From CAZSAT01 sp964604675 (GTDB taxonomy: Bacteria > Myxococcota_A > UBA796 > CAJQPC01), in the NCBI GenBank assembly GCA_964604675.1, contig CAZSAT010000207.1:1-7888 (forward strand): a stretch of DNA of 7,888 bases, given 5' to 3'. The translations under genes were made by a program, and so were the position numbers. This document shows, in pieces, positions 1-7,381 of the stretch (positions are counted from its first letter, which is position 1; each line of letters starts with the position of its first letter). The notes under the pieces were generated by a model that was not told the DNA's origin, did no database searches, and was given only the letters and a program-made list of their open reading frames with translations.

Positions 1-862
1 CCCGGGTGACGGCGTTGCCGCCTGGGCTCTCCTGGACGATGCCGAGCAGGATCGGCTCGAACAGGGCCGGGTTGCCCAGCACGAGGCTCTTCGGGAAGTC
101 CACTTGTACCGAGATGCGCCGCAGGGTCTCCGCCATCTGCTCGGTCAGTCCGTCCTCGGTCTCCCAGTCCGCGACCCGCGCCAGCGCCCGGGAGAGCACC
201 ATGGTCGGCGCGTCCCTGGTGGGCATGGAGCTGTGGCCGCCTTCGCCGTCGACGGTCAGCTCGACCGTGAGGTAGGTCTTCTCGGCCACTGCGACCGCGG
301 CCACCACGAGCGGCTCGAAGAAGTCCGGCAACACCACGCTGCCTTCGTCGATGACGACGCTGGGGCTTCCGATGTCCTCGAGCATGGTCTCGGCCACGAG
401 CTTGGCTCCCAGCGCGCCGGAGACCTCCTCGTCGGGGGTGACCAGGATCACGAGATCGCGCGACGGCTCGCCGCCAGCCTCCAGGAGCTCACGGAGCGCT
501 TCGAAGGTCACGACGGTCGACGCCTTGTTGTCGAGGGCGCCGCGGCCCCACACCCAGGTGTCGTCCACCAGTCCGGACAGGGGCGGGTGGGTCCAGCGCT
601 CCAGATCCGCCTCGTCGACCGCGACCACGTCTGCATGGCTCAACAACAGGGCAGGCGGTCGGGTGTCGGGCGTGTCCACCGGGACCAGCAGGGTGCCGCC
701 CTCCAGCACCTGGTAGGGCAAGCCGAGCGGTTCCACCCAGGTGTCGATGATCCAGCGGGTGTGCAGGCCCTGGCCGGCTTCGTCCATCGGCCAGCTGTCG
801 GGTCCGGGGGGTTGCTGAGTGTCGATCTGGATGTACGCCGACAGGAGCGCCGCGAGGGTCAC
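1..862 (-). CDS. M20-family metallo-amidohydrolase, carboxypeptidase S / PM20D1-like (partial, 3' end beyond window)
   Basis: The first 287 residues of a di-zinc hydrolase that should cleave an amide bond of an N-acyl amino acid or small peptide. Visible M20 motifs are HAD at residues 76-78 (metal ligands), GRGALDNK at 107-113 with D111 as the likely bridging ligand, DEE at 144-146 (catalytic base and metal ligand), IDEG at 171-174 and GGHSS at 208-212 at the start of the lid domain. The run from IDEG through a conserved AEK (193-195) to GHSS resembles carboxypeptidase S and human PM20D1 more than ArgE or DapE. The start is GTG at 862-860, overlapping the TGA of the upstream gene by 4 bp (GTGA). 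It places the typical M20 opening (ending IDTQQPPG) at the N-terminus, and no signal peptide is seen, so the enzyme is probably cytoplasmic. Only a weak ribosome binding site precedes it, so translation is probably coupled. It is the last visible gene of the minus-strand operon. The substrate cannot be read from sequence. Confidence 0.9.
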   Translation of the reverse strand, partial: MTLAALLSAYIQIDTQQPPGPDSWPMDEAGQGLHTRWIIDTWVEPLGLPYQVLEGGTLLVPVDTPDTRPPALLLSHADVVAVDEADLERWTHPPLSGLVDDTWVWGRGALDNKASTVVTFEALRELLEAGGEPSRDLVILVTPDEEVSGALGAKLVAETMLEDIGSPSVVIDEGSVVLPDFFEPLVVAAVAVAEKTYLTVELTVDGEGGHSSMPTRDAPTMVLSRALARVADWETEDGLTEQMAETLRRISVQVDFPKSLVLGNPALFEPILLGIVQESPGGNAVTR

Positions 863-2082
863 GCGTGGGCCTGCACGATGCCGAGGATCTCGGCGTCGTC
901 CAGGAGCCGGTTGGTGGCCTTGGCCTCGTCGAAGATCGCTTGGACCAGGGTGTCACGTGGCTCGATGCCGTGGTCTTCGAGCCAGGCCTTGACGTTGGAC
1001 AGGCCACTGTAGTGACCGACCTCGATGATCTGCTTCAGGCCGAACCAGCCGGCCGGCACGCCGGAGTAGATCCGATCCGCGAGCCAGTCGTCGCCGCGGC
1101 GGCGGGCCTTCACGACCGCTGCGGCGTGCACACCGGTCCCCGTGCGGAACGCATCGCGCCCGAACACCGGGTACATCGGCGGGATCGGCACCTCGCACGC
1201 GGTGGACGACAGCTCCACGAGATCGGCCAGCTTGGAGAGGTCTGCCTGCTCGATGCCGAGGAGCTTCAGGTTCACGAGCAAGAGGTCGATCGGCGTGTTG
1301 CCCACCCGCTCCCCCATGCCCATCACGGTGCCGTGCACGCGGTCGGCACCGGCCTCGATGGCCATCAGGGCGTTGGGGAGGGCATGACCGCGGTCGTTGT
1401 GGCCGTGCCAGTCGATGCGCGTGCTCGCACCCCGTCCGCGGATGAGGTTCCTGGCGAAGTGCACCAGGTTGAACACCCCGTCCGGGGTGGCGTGACCGAC
1501 GGTGTCGCACAGGCACAGCCCGTTGGCCCCTTCGTCGATGGCGGCATGGAAGAGCCGCGCCAGCACGGTGGGCTGACTGCGCACGGTGTCTTCGGTGACG
1601 AAGGTGCAGGTGTTGCCGGCCCCCTTGGCGAGGGAGACCGCGGCGCGAGTGCGCTGCTCCAGCACGGCCTCGTCCCAGCCCTCGGCGTAGAGCCGGATCG
1701 GCGACGTGCCCAGAAACGCCATGACCTCGATGTCGATGCCCAGCTGCTGGGACATCTCGATGACCGGGGTGATGTCGTTCTTGTGGGTGCGGGCCGCGCA
1801 CTGGGGCTTGATGCTCAGCTTCTCGTCCCGGATCATGCTCGCGAGCACGGTGCAGTCTTCGACCGCGCGCTGGCCTGCGCCCGGCAGCCCGATGTCGACG
1901 TTGTGCACGCCCACCCCATCGAGAAGGCGGATGATCTCCATCTTGTCTTCGATGCTCGGATCGGTGACCGAGGGGCACTGGATGCCGTCGCGGAGGGTCT
2001 CGTCGCAGTACTCGATCGCGCGGAGCGGGGGCGACACGCGGTCGCCCTCGACGTTCCAGTCGAAGATCAGGTCGTCGTTCAC
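859..2082 (-). CDS. LeuA-like acyltransferase (2-isopropylmalate/homocitrate/citramalate synthase family), short form
   Basis: A 407-residue DRE-TIM (HMGL-like) enzyme expected to condense acetyl-CoA with a 2-oxoacid. Visible motifs are DETLRDG at 27-33 with the substrate/metal pair R31-D32, EDTVR at 164-168, DTVGHATP at 193-200, the metal-binding HGHND at 226-230, and GERVGN at 257-262. The C-terminal 100 residues look like the LeuA linker subdomains (YSG...HYSGLSNVKAWL). The protein stops before the leucine-binding regulatory domain that extends classical LeuA beyond 500 residues, so leucine feedback through that domain is not expected. The usual RDGEQ is RDGIQC here. The start is GTG at 2082-2080, overlapping the thiolase TGA as GTGA; a GGAGG lies 4 nt upstream inside the thiolase gene. 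The pairing with a LeuB-like dehydrogenase in the same operon supports oxoacid chain elongation. The exact acceptor (2-oxoisovalerate, pyruvate, 2-oxoglutarate or another) is not determinable by eye. HMG-CoA lyase is unlikely because the HGHND and GERVGN context is that of the synthases. Confidence 0.88.
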   Translation of the reverse strand: MNDDLIFDWNVEGDRVSPPLRAIEYCDETLRDGIQCPSVTDPSIEDKMEIIRLLDGVGVHNVDIGLPGAGQRAVEDCTVLASMIRDEKLSIKPQCAARTHKNDITPVIEMSQQLGIDIEVMAFLGTSPIRLYAEGWDEAVLEQRTRAAVSLAKGAGNTCTFVTEDTVRSQPTVLARLFHAAIDEGANGLCLCDTVGHATPDGVFNLVHFARNLIRGRGASTRIDWHGHNDRGHALPNALMAIEAGADRVHGTVMGMGERVGNTPIDLLLVNLKLLGIEQADLSKLADLVELSSTACEVPIPPMYPVFGRDAFRTGTGVHAAAVVKARRRGDDWLADRIYSGVPAGWFGLKQIIEVGHYSGLSNVKAWLEDHGIEPRDTLVQAIFDEAKATNRLLDDAEILGIVQAHA

Positions 2083-3293
2083 AGGGCCTCCACGACCACT
2101 GCGATGCCCTGACCTCCACCAATGCAGGCGGAGCCGATGCCGTAGCGCTTGCCACGACGCTTCAGCTCGTAGAGGAGGTGGGTGGTGATGCGCGTGCCGC
2201 TCGCCGCGAGGGGGTGGCCGATGGCCACGCCGCCCGAGTTCACGTTGGTGATGTCGCGGTCCAGCTCCAGCTCGCGCTCGCAGGCCAGGTACTGGGTGGA
2301 GAAGGCCTCGTTGATCTCGACGAGGTCCATCTGGTCCAGGGTCATGCCCGCATCTGCCAGGGCCTTCCGGATGGCGTACACCGGACCGATGCCCATGTAC
2401 TTGGGCTCCACGCCAGCCACGCCGTACGCGAGCAGGCGCCCGATGGGCTCCAGGCCACGCTCCTTCGCCCAGGCGCCGCTGGCCACGACCATGGCGCCAG
2501 CGCCGTCGTTGATGCCACTGGCGTTGGCCGCCGTGACCGTGCCGTCCTTCTTGAAGACGGGGCGCAGCTTGGCCATGGCTGCTTCGCCGAAGCGGGCCCG
2601 GATCTTGTCCGGACGGAGGGGGGACAGCTGTGGATGCTCGTCGACGCTGACCACGGTGTCGCCCCGGCGGCGCTTGATGGTGATCGGCTCGATCTCCGCT
2701 TCGTAGCGGCCGGCCTCGTGCGCGGCCTGCCAGGCGGTCTGGCTGCGGTAGCCGTAGGCGTCGGCGTCCTCCCGGGAGATGCCGTATTTCTCACCCAGGT
2801 TCTCCGCGGTGATCGCCATCGCGCAGCCGGCCTGGGGGTCGTAGAGGACCTCCTGGAGGTAGTCGTTCATCGGCGTGCCGCCGAGCTTGAAGCCGCCGCG
2901 CGCGCCACGGATGGTGTGCGGTGCCTGCGTCATGTTCTCCGTGCCACCGGCGAGCACGCAGTTGGCTTCGCCGAGCGCGATGCGCTGGGCCGCCTGCACG
3001 ACGGCCTCGAAGCCGGATCCGCAGAGGCGGTTGACGGTGACGGCGGGCACCTCGACGGGCACCTCGCAGAGCAGGCCGATGTGGCGGGCGCAATAGATGG
3101 CGTCCGGGGAGGTCTGCATGACGTTGCCGAAGACCACGTGGTCGATGTCGGCAGGGGAGACGCCAGCCTGCAGGATGGCGGCCTTGGACGCGTGCACGCC
3201 GAGCTCGGTGGCGGAGACGCTGCCGAGCGCTCCGAGGAAGGTGCCGAAGGGGGTGCGCTTGCCGCTCAGCAGGACGATGTCGTCGAAGGCCAT
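2079..3293 (-). CDS. Acetyl-CoA C-acetyltransferase (thiolase II family)
   Basis: A complete 404-residue thiolase, close to the usual 390-400. It would condense two acetyl-CoA to acetoacetyl-CoA, or cleave 3-ketoacyl-CoA in the reverse direction. The nucleophilic cysteine is C91 in NRLCGSG, followed by GGTENMTQAPH at 116-126, NEAF at 328-331, the catalytic histidine H360 in GGVAIGHPLAASG, and the second catalytic cysteine C390 in SACIGGGQG. All catalytic residues are present, so it should be active. The ATG at 3293-3291 is supported by GGAG 5 nt upstream (3299-3302). It lies 18 bp after the LeuB-like gene and overlaps the LeuA-like gene by 4 bp, so it belongs to the same transcript. A thiolase between LeuB- and LeuA-type genes is not part of the standard leucine pathway. 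It might supply or recycle acyl-CoA for a linked pathway, or have an independent role in butyrate, polyhydroxybutyrate or mevalonate metabolism. Chain-length specificity cannot be read from the sequence. Confidence 0.95.
   Translation of the reverse strand: MAFDDIVLLSGKRTPFGTFLGALGSVSATELGVHASKAAILQAGVSPADIDHVVFGNVMQTSPDAIYCARHIGLLCEVPVEVPAVTVNRLCGSGFEAVVQAAQRIALGEANCVLAGGTENMTQAPHTIRGARGGFKLGGTPMNDYLQEVLYDPQAGCAMAITAENLGEKYGISREDADAYGYRSQTAWQAAHEAGRYEAEIEPITIKRRRGDTVVSVDEHPQLSPLRPDKIRARFGEAAMAKLRPVFKKDGTVTAANASGINDGAGAMVVASGAWAKERGLEPIGRLLAYGVAGVEPKYMGIGPVYAIRKALADAGMTLDQMDLVEINEAFSTQYLACERELELDRDITNVNSGGVAIGHPLAASGTRITTHLLYELKRRGKRYGIGSACIGGGQGIAVVVEAL
2087..2091 (-). promoter_or_regulatory. 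Ribosome binding site of the LeuA-like gene, inside the thiolase gene
   Basis: GGAGG on the minus strand, 4 nt before the GTG at 2082-2080. It lies within the last codons of the thiolase gene and supports the unusual GTG start at the GTGA overlap. The other two GTGA junctions lack a comparably strong site. Confidence 0.65.
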
Positions 3294-3298
3294 GATGA

Positions 3299-3302
3299 CT
3301 CC
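3299..3302 (-). promoter_or_regulatory. Ribosome binding site of the thiolase gene
   Basis: GGAG on the minus strand, 5 nt before the ATG at 3293-3291. It sits in the 18-bp gap after the LeuB-like gene, which is too short for a promoter or terminator and supports co-transcription. Confidence 0.65.
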
Positions 3303-3311
3303 AGAGAAGGT

Positions 3312-4358
<1,047 letters not shown>

Positions 4359-4406
4359 GTTGGTGCCTCCGCGTGAGGCGGGGCGAGGTATCCTGAGCGC
4401 GACGCC
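4359..4406. promoter_or_regulatory. 48-bp divergent intergenic region between the LeuB-like gene and the membrane-protein gene
   Basis: This short spacer must hold the start signals of both divergent genes unless promoters lie inside coding DNA. On the minus strand, GGAGG (4366-4370) is the ribosome binding site of the LeuB-like gene. It overlaps a small GC-rich inverted repeat (arms 4365-4369 and 4375-4379, 5-nt loop) that could partly mask it. On the plus strand TATCCT at 4389-4394 resembles a -10 element and would give a leader of only about six bases, but no convincing -35 box stands at the right distance. No strong ribosome binding site precedes the ATG at 4407; the nearest GAGG is 18 bases away. 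The ribosome binding site is well supported; the promoter reading is weak. Confidence 0.45.
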
Positions 4407-5702
4407 ATGGCGACCTGGGTTGTAGAGAAGAACGGAACTGCGTGGCGCGTCCCCGATCGGGACGCGATGCTTCGCCTCGCGCGGGTCGGTGCCCTGCACG
4501 AAGACGACCTGGTTCGCGGACCTTCCGACGAGGCGTTTGGCCCCGCCGGCCGCCACCCGCTGCTCCACGATGCCTTCGATGAAGACCCTTGGGCCGCCTG
4601 GGACGATCTCGCTGACGAGGATCCGGAAGAGGTCTGGGCGGCGGTCGCGACCCGGGAGGACGAGCCCGAGCCGGAGGATGTGGACGACCCGCCCACGGTG
4701 GATCCCGCGCCAACCGCCGAAGCGCCCGAAGAGATCACGCTGCAGCCAGAGCCGGTCTCCGTCAGCACCGAGCCCGAGTCCGTCGCACCAGACGCCTTGC
4801 AGCAGGAGCCCGCTCCCACCATGAAGGTCGCGTTGGTCGCGCCCACACCCAAGAAGCGTAAGGCGTCGAAGAAGCGTGCGCGCTCGCCGGGCGCGGCGCC
4901 CCCCACGCTGCCCGAGCGCGTCGTCCTGTCGGGCGGGAACGCGCGCGCCCAGGCCGCGGAGGTCATCGACTTCCCCGGGCAACAGGTCCAGGTGACCCTG
5001 CCGCCCGAGATCACCGCCACGCCGTTGCCGGTCGAGCTCGCCGGCTCACCGCCGGGGGATGCGATCCTGGACATCCCGCGCGACGGCGAGCCGGGCTTCC
5101 AGCCCCTTCGGGTGGCCATCCTCGCCGGTCCGTTCCTGGTGGGCTTGCTGTTCCTGATGTGGTGGGTGCCGCACACGGCTACCCTCGGCCTGGGAGCGGT
5201 CGACGAGCGCGAGCTCGCTGCGCTCGTCGCCGAGCTGGAGCCGCCAGTAGAAGAAGCCGAGCCGGAGCGGCCGGCCGACGTCTACGACGCCCTGTTGTCG
5301 GAGTTGCACGGGCGCATGGCTGATGGAGCGGTCGACGTCGAAGGGGACGATGGGCTCGAGACGGCGCTGCTCATCGAGCTTTCCCGCATGGGCCTCGACA
5401 TCCAGTCGGTGAAGGCCGAGGTGAAGACCTGGGCGGGTCCGAAGAAGAACCCGATCCCGGAGGACGTCGAGATCCGGGTGACCCTGAACACGCGCGGCGA
5501 GATCGAGCGGGAGCTGGCCAGTGTCGGCCTGGTCGTGGGCAAGTACGTGCTGCACTACGGCCTCAACGCGGACCTGTTCGAGGTGCGACTGTCCACGCCG
5601 GGTGGCGCCACGCGGGTGCGCGCGCTCAACGCCAACGCAGCCGCGCGCCTGTACGGCGGCCGATCCGACCTGGTGACCTTCCTGCTGGACAAGCCCGAGT
5701 AG
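4407..5702 (+). CDS. Single-pass membrane protein with N-terminal GYF-like domain and unknown C-terminal domain
   Basis: A 431-residue protein I cannot assign to a named family. Residues 1-56 (WVVEKNGTAWRV, then a hydrophobic helix, LVRGPSDEAF and a closing HPLLHDAF) resemble the GYF_2/DUF4339-type domains at the front of many myxobacterial proteins. A long linker rich in Glu, Asp and Pro follows (about 57-137), then a basic cluster KKRKASKKRAR at 149-159, then more Pro-rich linker. One hydrophobic segment at about 234-254 (from PLRVAILAGP to LMWWVP) should cross the inner membrane. The basic cluster before it suggests a cytoplasmic N-terminus and a periplasmic C-terminus. Residues 272-431 look like a folded alpha/beta domain without a motif I recognise and without cysteines. 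There is no signal peptide. The gene is alone on the plus strand between two minus-strand operons and has no clear ribosome binding site. The CDS is supported by its length and by the coherent domain layout. The function is unknown; a sensory or scaffold role is only a guess. Confidence 0.85.
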   Translation: MATWVVEKNGTAWRVPDRDAMLRLARVGALHEDDLVRGPSDEAFGPAGRHPLLHDAFDEDPWAAWDDLADEDPEEVWAAVATREDEPEPEDVDDPPTVDPAPTAEAPEEITLQPEPVSVSTEPESVAPDALQQEPAPTMKVALVAPTPKKRKASKKRARSPGAAPPTLPERVVLSGGNARAQAAEVIDFPGQQVQVTLPPEITATPLPVELAGSPPGDAILDIPRDGEPGFQPLRVAILAGPFLVGLLFLMWWVPHTATLGLGAVDERELAALVAELEPPVEEAEPERPADVYDALLSELHGRMADGAVDVEGDDGLETALLIELSRMGLDIQSVKAEVKTWAGPKKNPIPEDVEIRVTLNTRGEIERELASVGLVVGKYVLHYGLNADLFEVRLSTPGGATRVRALNANAAARLYGGRSDLVTFLLDKPE

Positions 5703-5704
5703 GG

Positions 5705-6232
5705 CTACATCCCGCGGCGCGTGGCCTGCTGCAGGGCCTGGATGCTGCGGATGATGGCGCTGGCGGGGGGCGCGCCGCGGTTGGAGAGCCGCACCTTGCG
5801 CTCCGGGTTCACGAGGTAGACCGTTCGGATCTCGAAGGTGCGGATCGGGGTCTGGAGAGCTGCGCGGAACTGGCGTGCCACGACCGAGCCGCGGTCGGTG
5901 AGGATCGGGAACGAGAAGCCGTACTTCTTCGCGAAGGCCTCGTGGCTGGACTGTTCCGCGTGGTTGAACGCGAGCACCTGTGCGCCCAGGCGTTCGAACT
6001 CCGCGACATGCTCCTGCATGTCCTGGAGCTGCGCCGTGCAGCCGGGGGTGTCGTCCCCTGGGTAGAACACCATCACGTGCCAGCGCTTGGGGTGGTGGCG
6101 CCACCAGCTGCCGTCGTAGCTCTGGAGGTGCCACTCGGGGATGGTCTCGCCCTCGCGGAGCAACTCGGGCAGCACCGCCGACTTCACCGATTGCTTCAGG
6201 GGCGTGGGAATCCGGTTCCAGACAGCGCGCAT
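5705..6232 (-). CDS. bcp: Peroxiredoxin, BCP/PrxQ type, single cysteine
   Basis: A complete 175-residue thiol peroxidase of the AhpC/TSA thioredoxin-fold group, which reduces hydrogen peroxide and organic hydroperoxides in the cytoplasm. The active site YPGDDTPGCT at 57-66 matches the Prx motif PxxxTxxC, with peroxidatic C65 and T62; R136 in IRTVYLVN is the likely third catalytic residue. C65 is the only cysteine in the protein: the resolving cysteine that E. coli BCP has five residues further on is a glutamine here. It should therefore work as a 1-Cys enzyme that needs an external thiol. The N-terminus carries about 20 residues more than usual, partly basic, with no signal peptide or clear membrane segment. 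The ATG at 6232-6230 has GGAGG 6 nt upstream, within a predicted hairpin. The gene follows the glycerate kinase by 48 bp in the same direction and is probably co-transcribed. Its stop codon lies 2 bp from that of the convergent membrane-protein gene. Confidence 0.93.
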   Translation of the reverse strand: MRAVWNRIPTPLKQSVKSAVLPELLREGETIPEWHLQSYDGSWWRHHPKRWHVMVFYPGDDTPGCTAQLQDMQEHVAEFERLGAQVLAFNHAEQSSHEAFAKKYGFSFPILTDRGSVVARQFRAALQTPIRTFEIRTVYLVNPERKVRLSNRGAPPASAIIRSIQALQQATRRGM

Positions 6233-6238
6233 GGCGGA

Positions 6239-6266
6239 CCTCCAGTCGGGTGGCTGGAGGCCAGCC
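6239..6266 (-). promoter_or_regulatory. Two mutually exclusive hairpins over the peroxiredoxin ribosome binding site
   Basis: In the 48 bp between the glycerate kinase stop and the peroxiredoxin start, two perfect inverted repeats share sequence. Repeat one pairs 6239-6245 with 6254-6260 (7 bp, 8-nt loop), and one arm contains the GGAGG ribosome binding site at 6239-6243. Repeat two pairs 6252-6257 with 6261-6266 (6 bp, 3-nt loop). In the minus-strand mRNA the second hairpin is made first and uses the bases that would otherwise mask the ribosome binding site, an arrangement like that of a translational attenuator. There is no run of U after either stem, so a classical intrinsic terminator is unlikely. 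The repeats are directly visible; the regulatory role is inference, and short stems arise by chance in GC-rich DNA. Confidence 0.35.
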
Positions 6267-6280
6267 CTCGGGGCCCCTTG

Positions 6281-7381
6281 CTACCCGACAATCAGCGCCT
6301 TCGCCACTTCGTCGAGGCCGGCCGCGAAGCGTTCGTCGCGGTGCTCACCGGGCAGACCTTCACACACCAGGACCACGTCCGGGCCCTCGGCGGGACCGGC
6401 GATCGGCTCGCGCTGCGCGCCGGCGAAGGCCAGCACCGTGCAGACCTCCTGAGCCCGAGCGCGGCGAACCACTTCCCCGACCACCTTGCCCTGCAGGGCG
6501 CTGCGGTCCAGGCAGCCCTCGCCGGTGACGACCACGTCGGCCCGTGACATGGCATCGTCCAGGCGGACGGCCCGAGCGACGGCCGAGGACCCGCGGGTCT
6601 GGAAGGCGCCAGCGAGGGCGGTCAGGGCAAAGCCCAGCCCGCCCGCGGCGCCTCCGCCCCTGAGGGTCTCGGGGACCGCCCGCAAGCCCAGGCGGTCCCG
6701 CCAGTCGGCCACCGCGTCGTACCAGTACCGGAGCCCTTCGGTGATCGCCTCGATCTCGGCCGGACGAGCGCCCTTCTGCGCTCCGAACACCCGCGCGCTG
6801 TCGAAGAGCGGCGTGTCGACGTCGCTCCAGGTCTGGACAGCCGTGTAGGGCAGGGGAAGCTCGCCTTCGAGTCGTCGGACCGCTCCTAATGCAGCGGCGC
6901 CCGCGCCGCGTGGAATGGGTGCGCCGGTGGCATCGAGCGGCTCGAGCCCCAGCCCCTGCGCGAGCCCGAGCCCGCCGTCCAACGTGCCGGATCCGCCGAG
7001 CCCGATCAGCAGCGGGCCCTCCCCCCGGTGCTCCATGCGGACCATGAGGTTCCCGAGGCCCAGGCTGGTCATCTCCATCGGCCGCTTCGGGTCCGGGCAC
7101 AGAGCCCGTCCGATGACCCGTGCCGACTCGATGAACAGGCCGCCGGCGAGGGCACAGGTCGGCACCTCGATCGGGCTGCGGTCGGGACCGGTGGCCCGCT
7201 CCCCCCGCACCTTGCACCCGGTGGCGCGCGCGAGCACCAGGGTGGTGCCGTCGCCTCCGTCGGCCATCGGGCACTCGACGACCTCGTGCCCGTCGGCCCG
7301 CAAGCGCTGGGCGAGGGCGGCGGTCACCGCGGCCGCGCCCTTGAACTCCGACCAGGAGTCCATGGCCACGACGACCTTCAC
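6281..7381 (-). CDS. Glycerate kinase (GarK/GlxK-type family), divergent
   Basis: A complete 366-residue member of the glycerate kinase type 1 family, which phosphorylates D-glycerate (normally to 2-phosphoglycerate) with ATP. Family landmarks in order are VVVAMDSW at 3-10, MADGGDGT at 39-46, GLGGSGTLDGG at 127-137, SDVDTPL at 186-192, FGAQKGA at 199-205, GGGAAGGLGFAL at 242-253 and ADVVVTGEGCLD at 281-292 followed by GKV at 298-300. Length is typical (about 370-380). Several signature positions differ from the form I know: APDSFK is AMDSWS, ADGGEGT is ADGGDGT, GSATNDGG is GSGTLDGG, and the Pro after GKV is Val. The start is GTG at 7381-7379, overlapping the TGA of the isomerase gene as GTGA. 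The open frame continues upstream but overlaps the isomerase, and the family N-terminus begins at this GTG. The tight coupling with an isoprenoid enzyme is unusual for a glycerate kinase, so another substrate is possible. Confidence 0.9.
   Translation of the reverse strand: MKVVVAMDSWSEFKGAAAVTAALAQRLRADGHEVVECPMADGGDGTTLVLARATGCKVRGERATGPDRSPIEVPTCALAGGLFIESARVIGRALCPDPKRPMEMTSLGLGNLMVRMEHRGEGPLLIGLGGSGTLDGGLGLAQGLGLEPLDATGAPIPRGAGAAALGAVRRLEGELPLPYTAVQTWSDVDTPLFDSARVFGAQKGARPAEIEAITEGLRYWYDAVADWRDRLGLRAVPETLRGGGAAGGLGFALTALAGAFQTRGSSAVARAVRLDDAMSRADVVVTGEGCLDRSALQGKVVGEVVRRARAQEVCTVLAFAGAQREPIAGPAEGPDVVLVCEGLPGEHRDERFAAGLDEVAKALIVG

Noticed and set aside
104..2112. Plus-strand open frames of 302 and 415 codons opposite the M20 and LeuA-like genes.
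   Set aside because: They have compositions typical of antisense GC-rich frames and no recognisable domain, and the minus-strand genes explain the region fully.
953..2155. A 400-codon minus-strand frame overlapping the LeuA-like gene.
   Set aside because: Its translation is dominated by Arg, Pro, Ala and His with no motif; it is the shifted frame of a gene with clear metal-binding and catalytic motifs.
4359..4982. An upstream extension of the LeuB-like frame by 208 codons.
   Set aside because: The family N-terminus (MARIAVIPGDGIG) begins at 4358 behind a strong ribosome binding site. The extension is antisense to the plus-strand membrane-protein gene and shows no domain.
5724..5738. A small palindrome near the end of the peroxiredoxin gene, considered as a terminator.
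   Set aside because: It lies inside the coding region, has a stem of only five base pairs with a one-base centre and no following U run.
6270..6277. GGGGCCCC palindrome just after the glycerate kinase stop.
   Set aside because: It has no loop and no U tract, and such runs are common in DNA of this composition.
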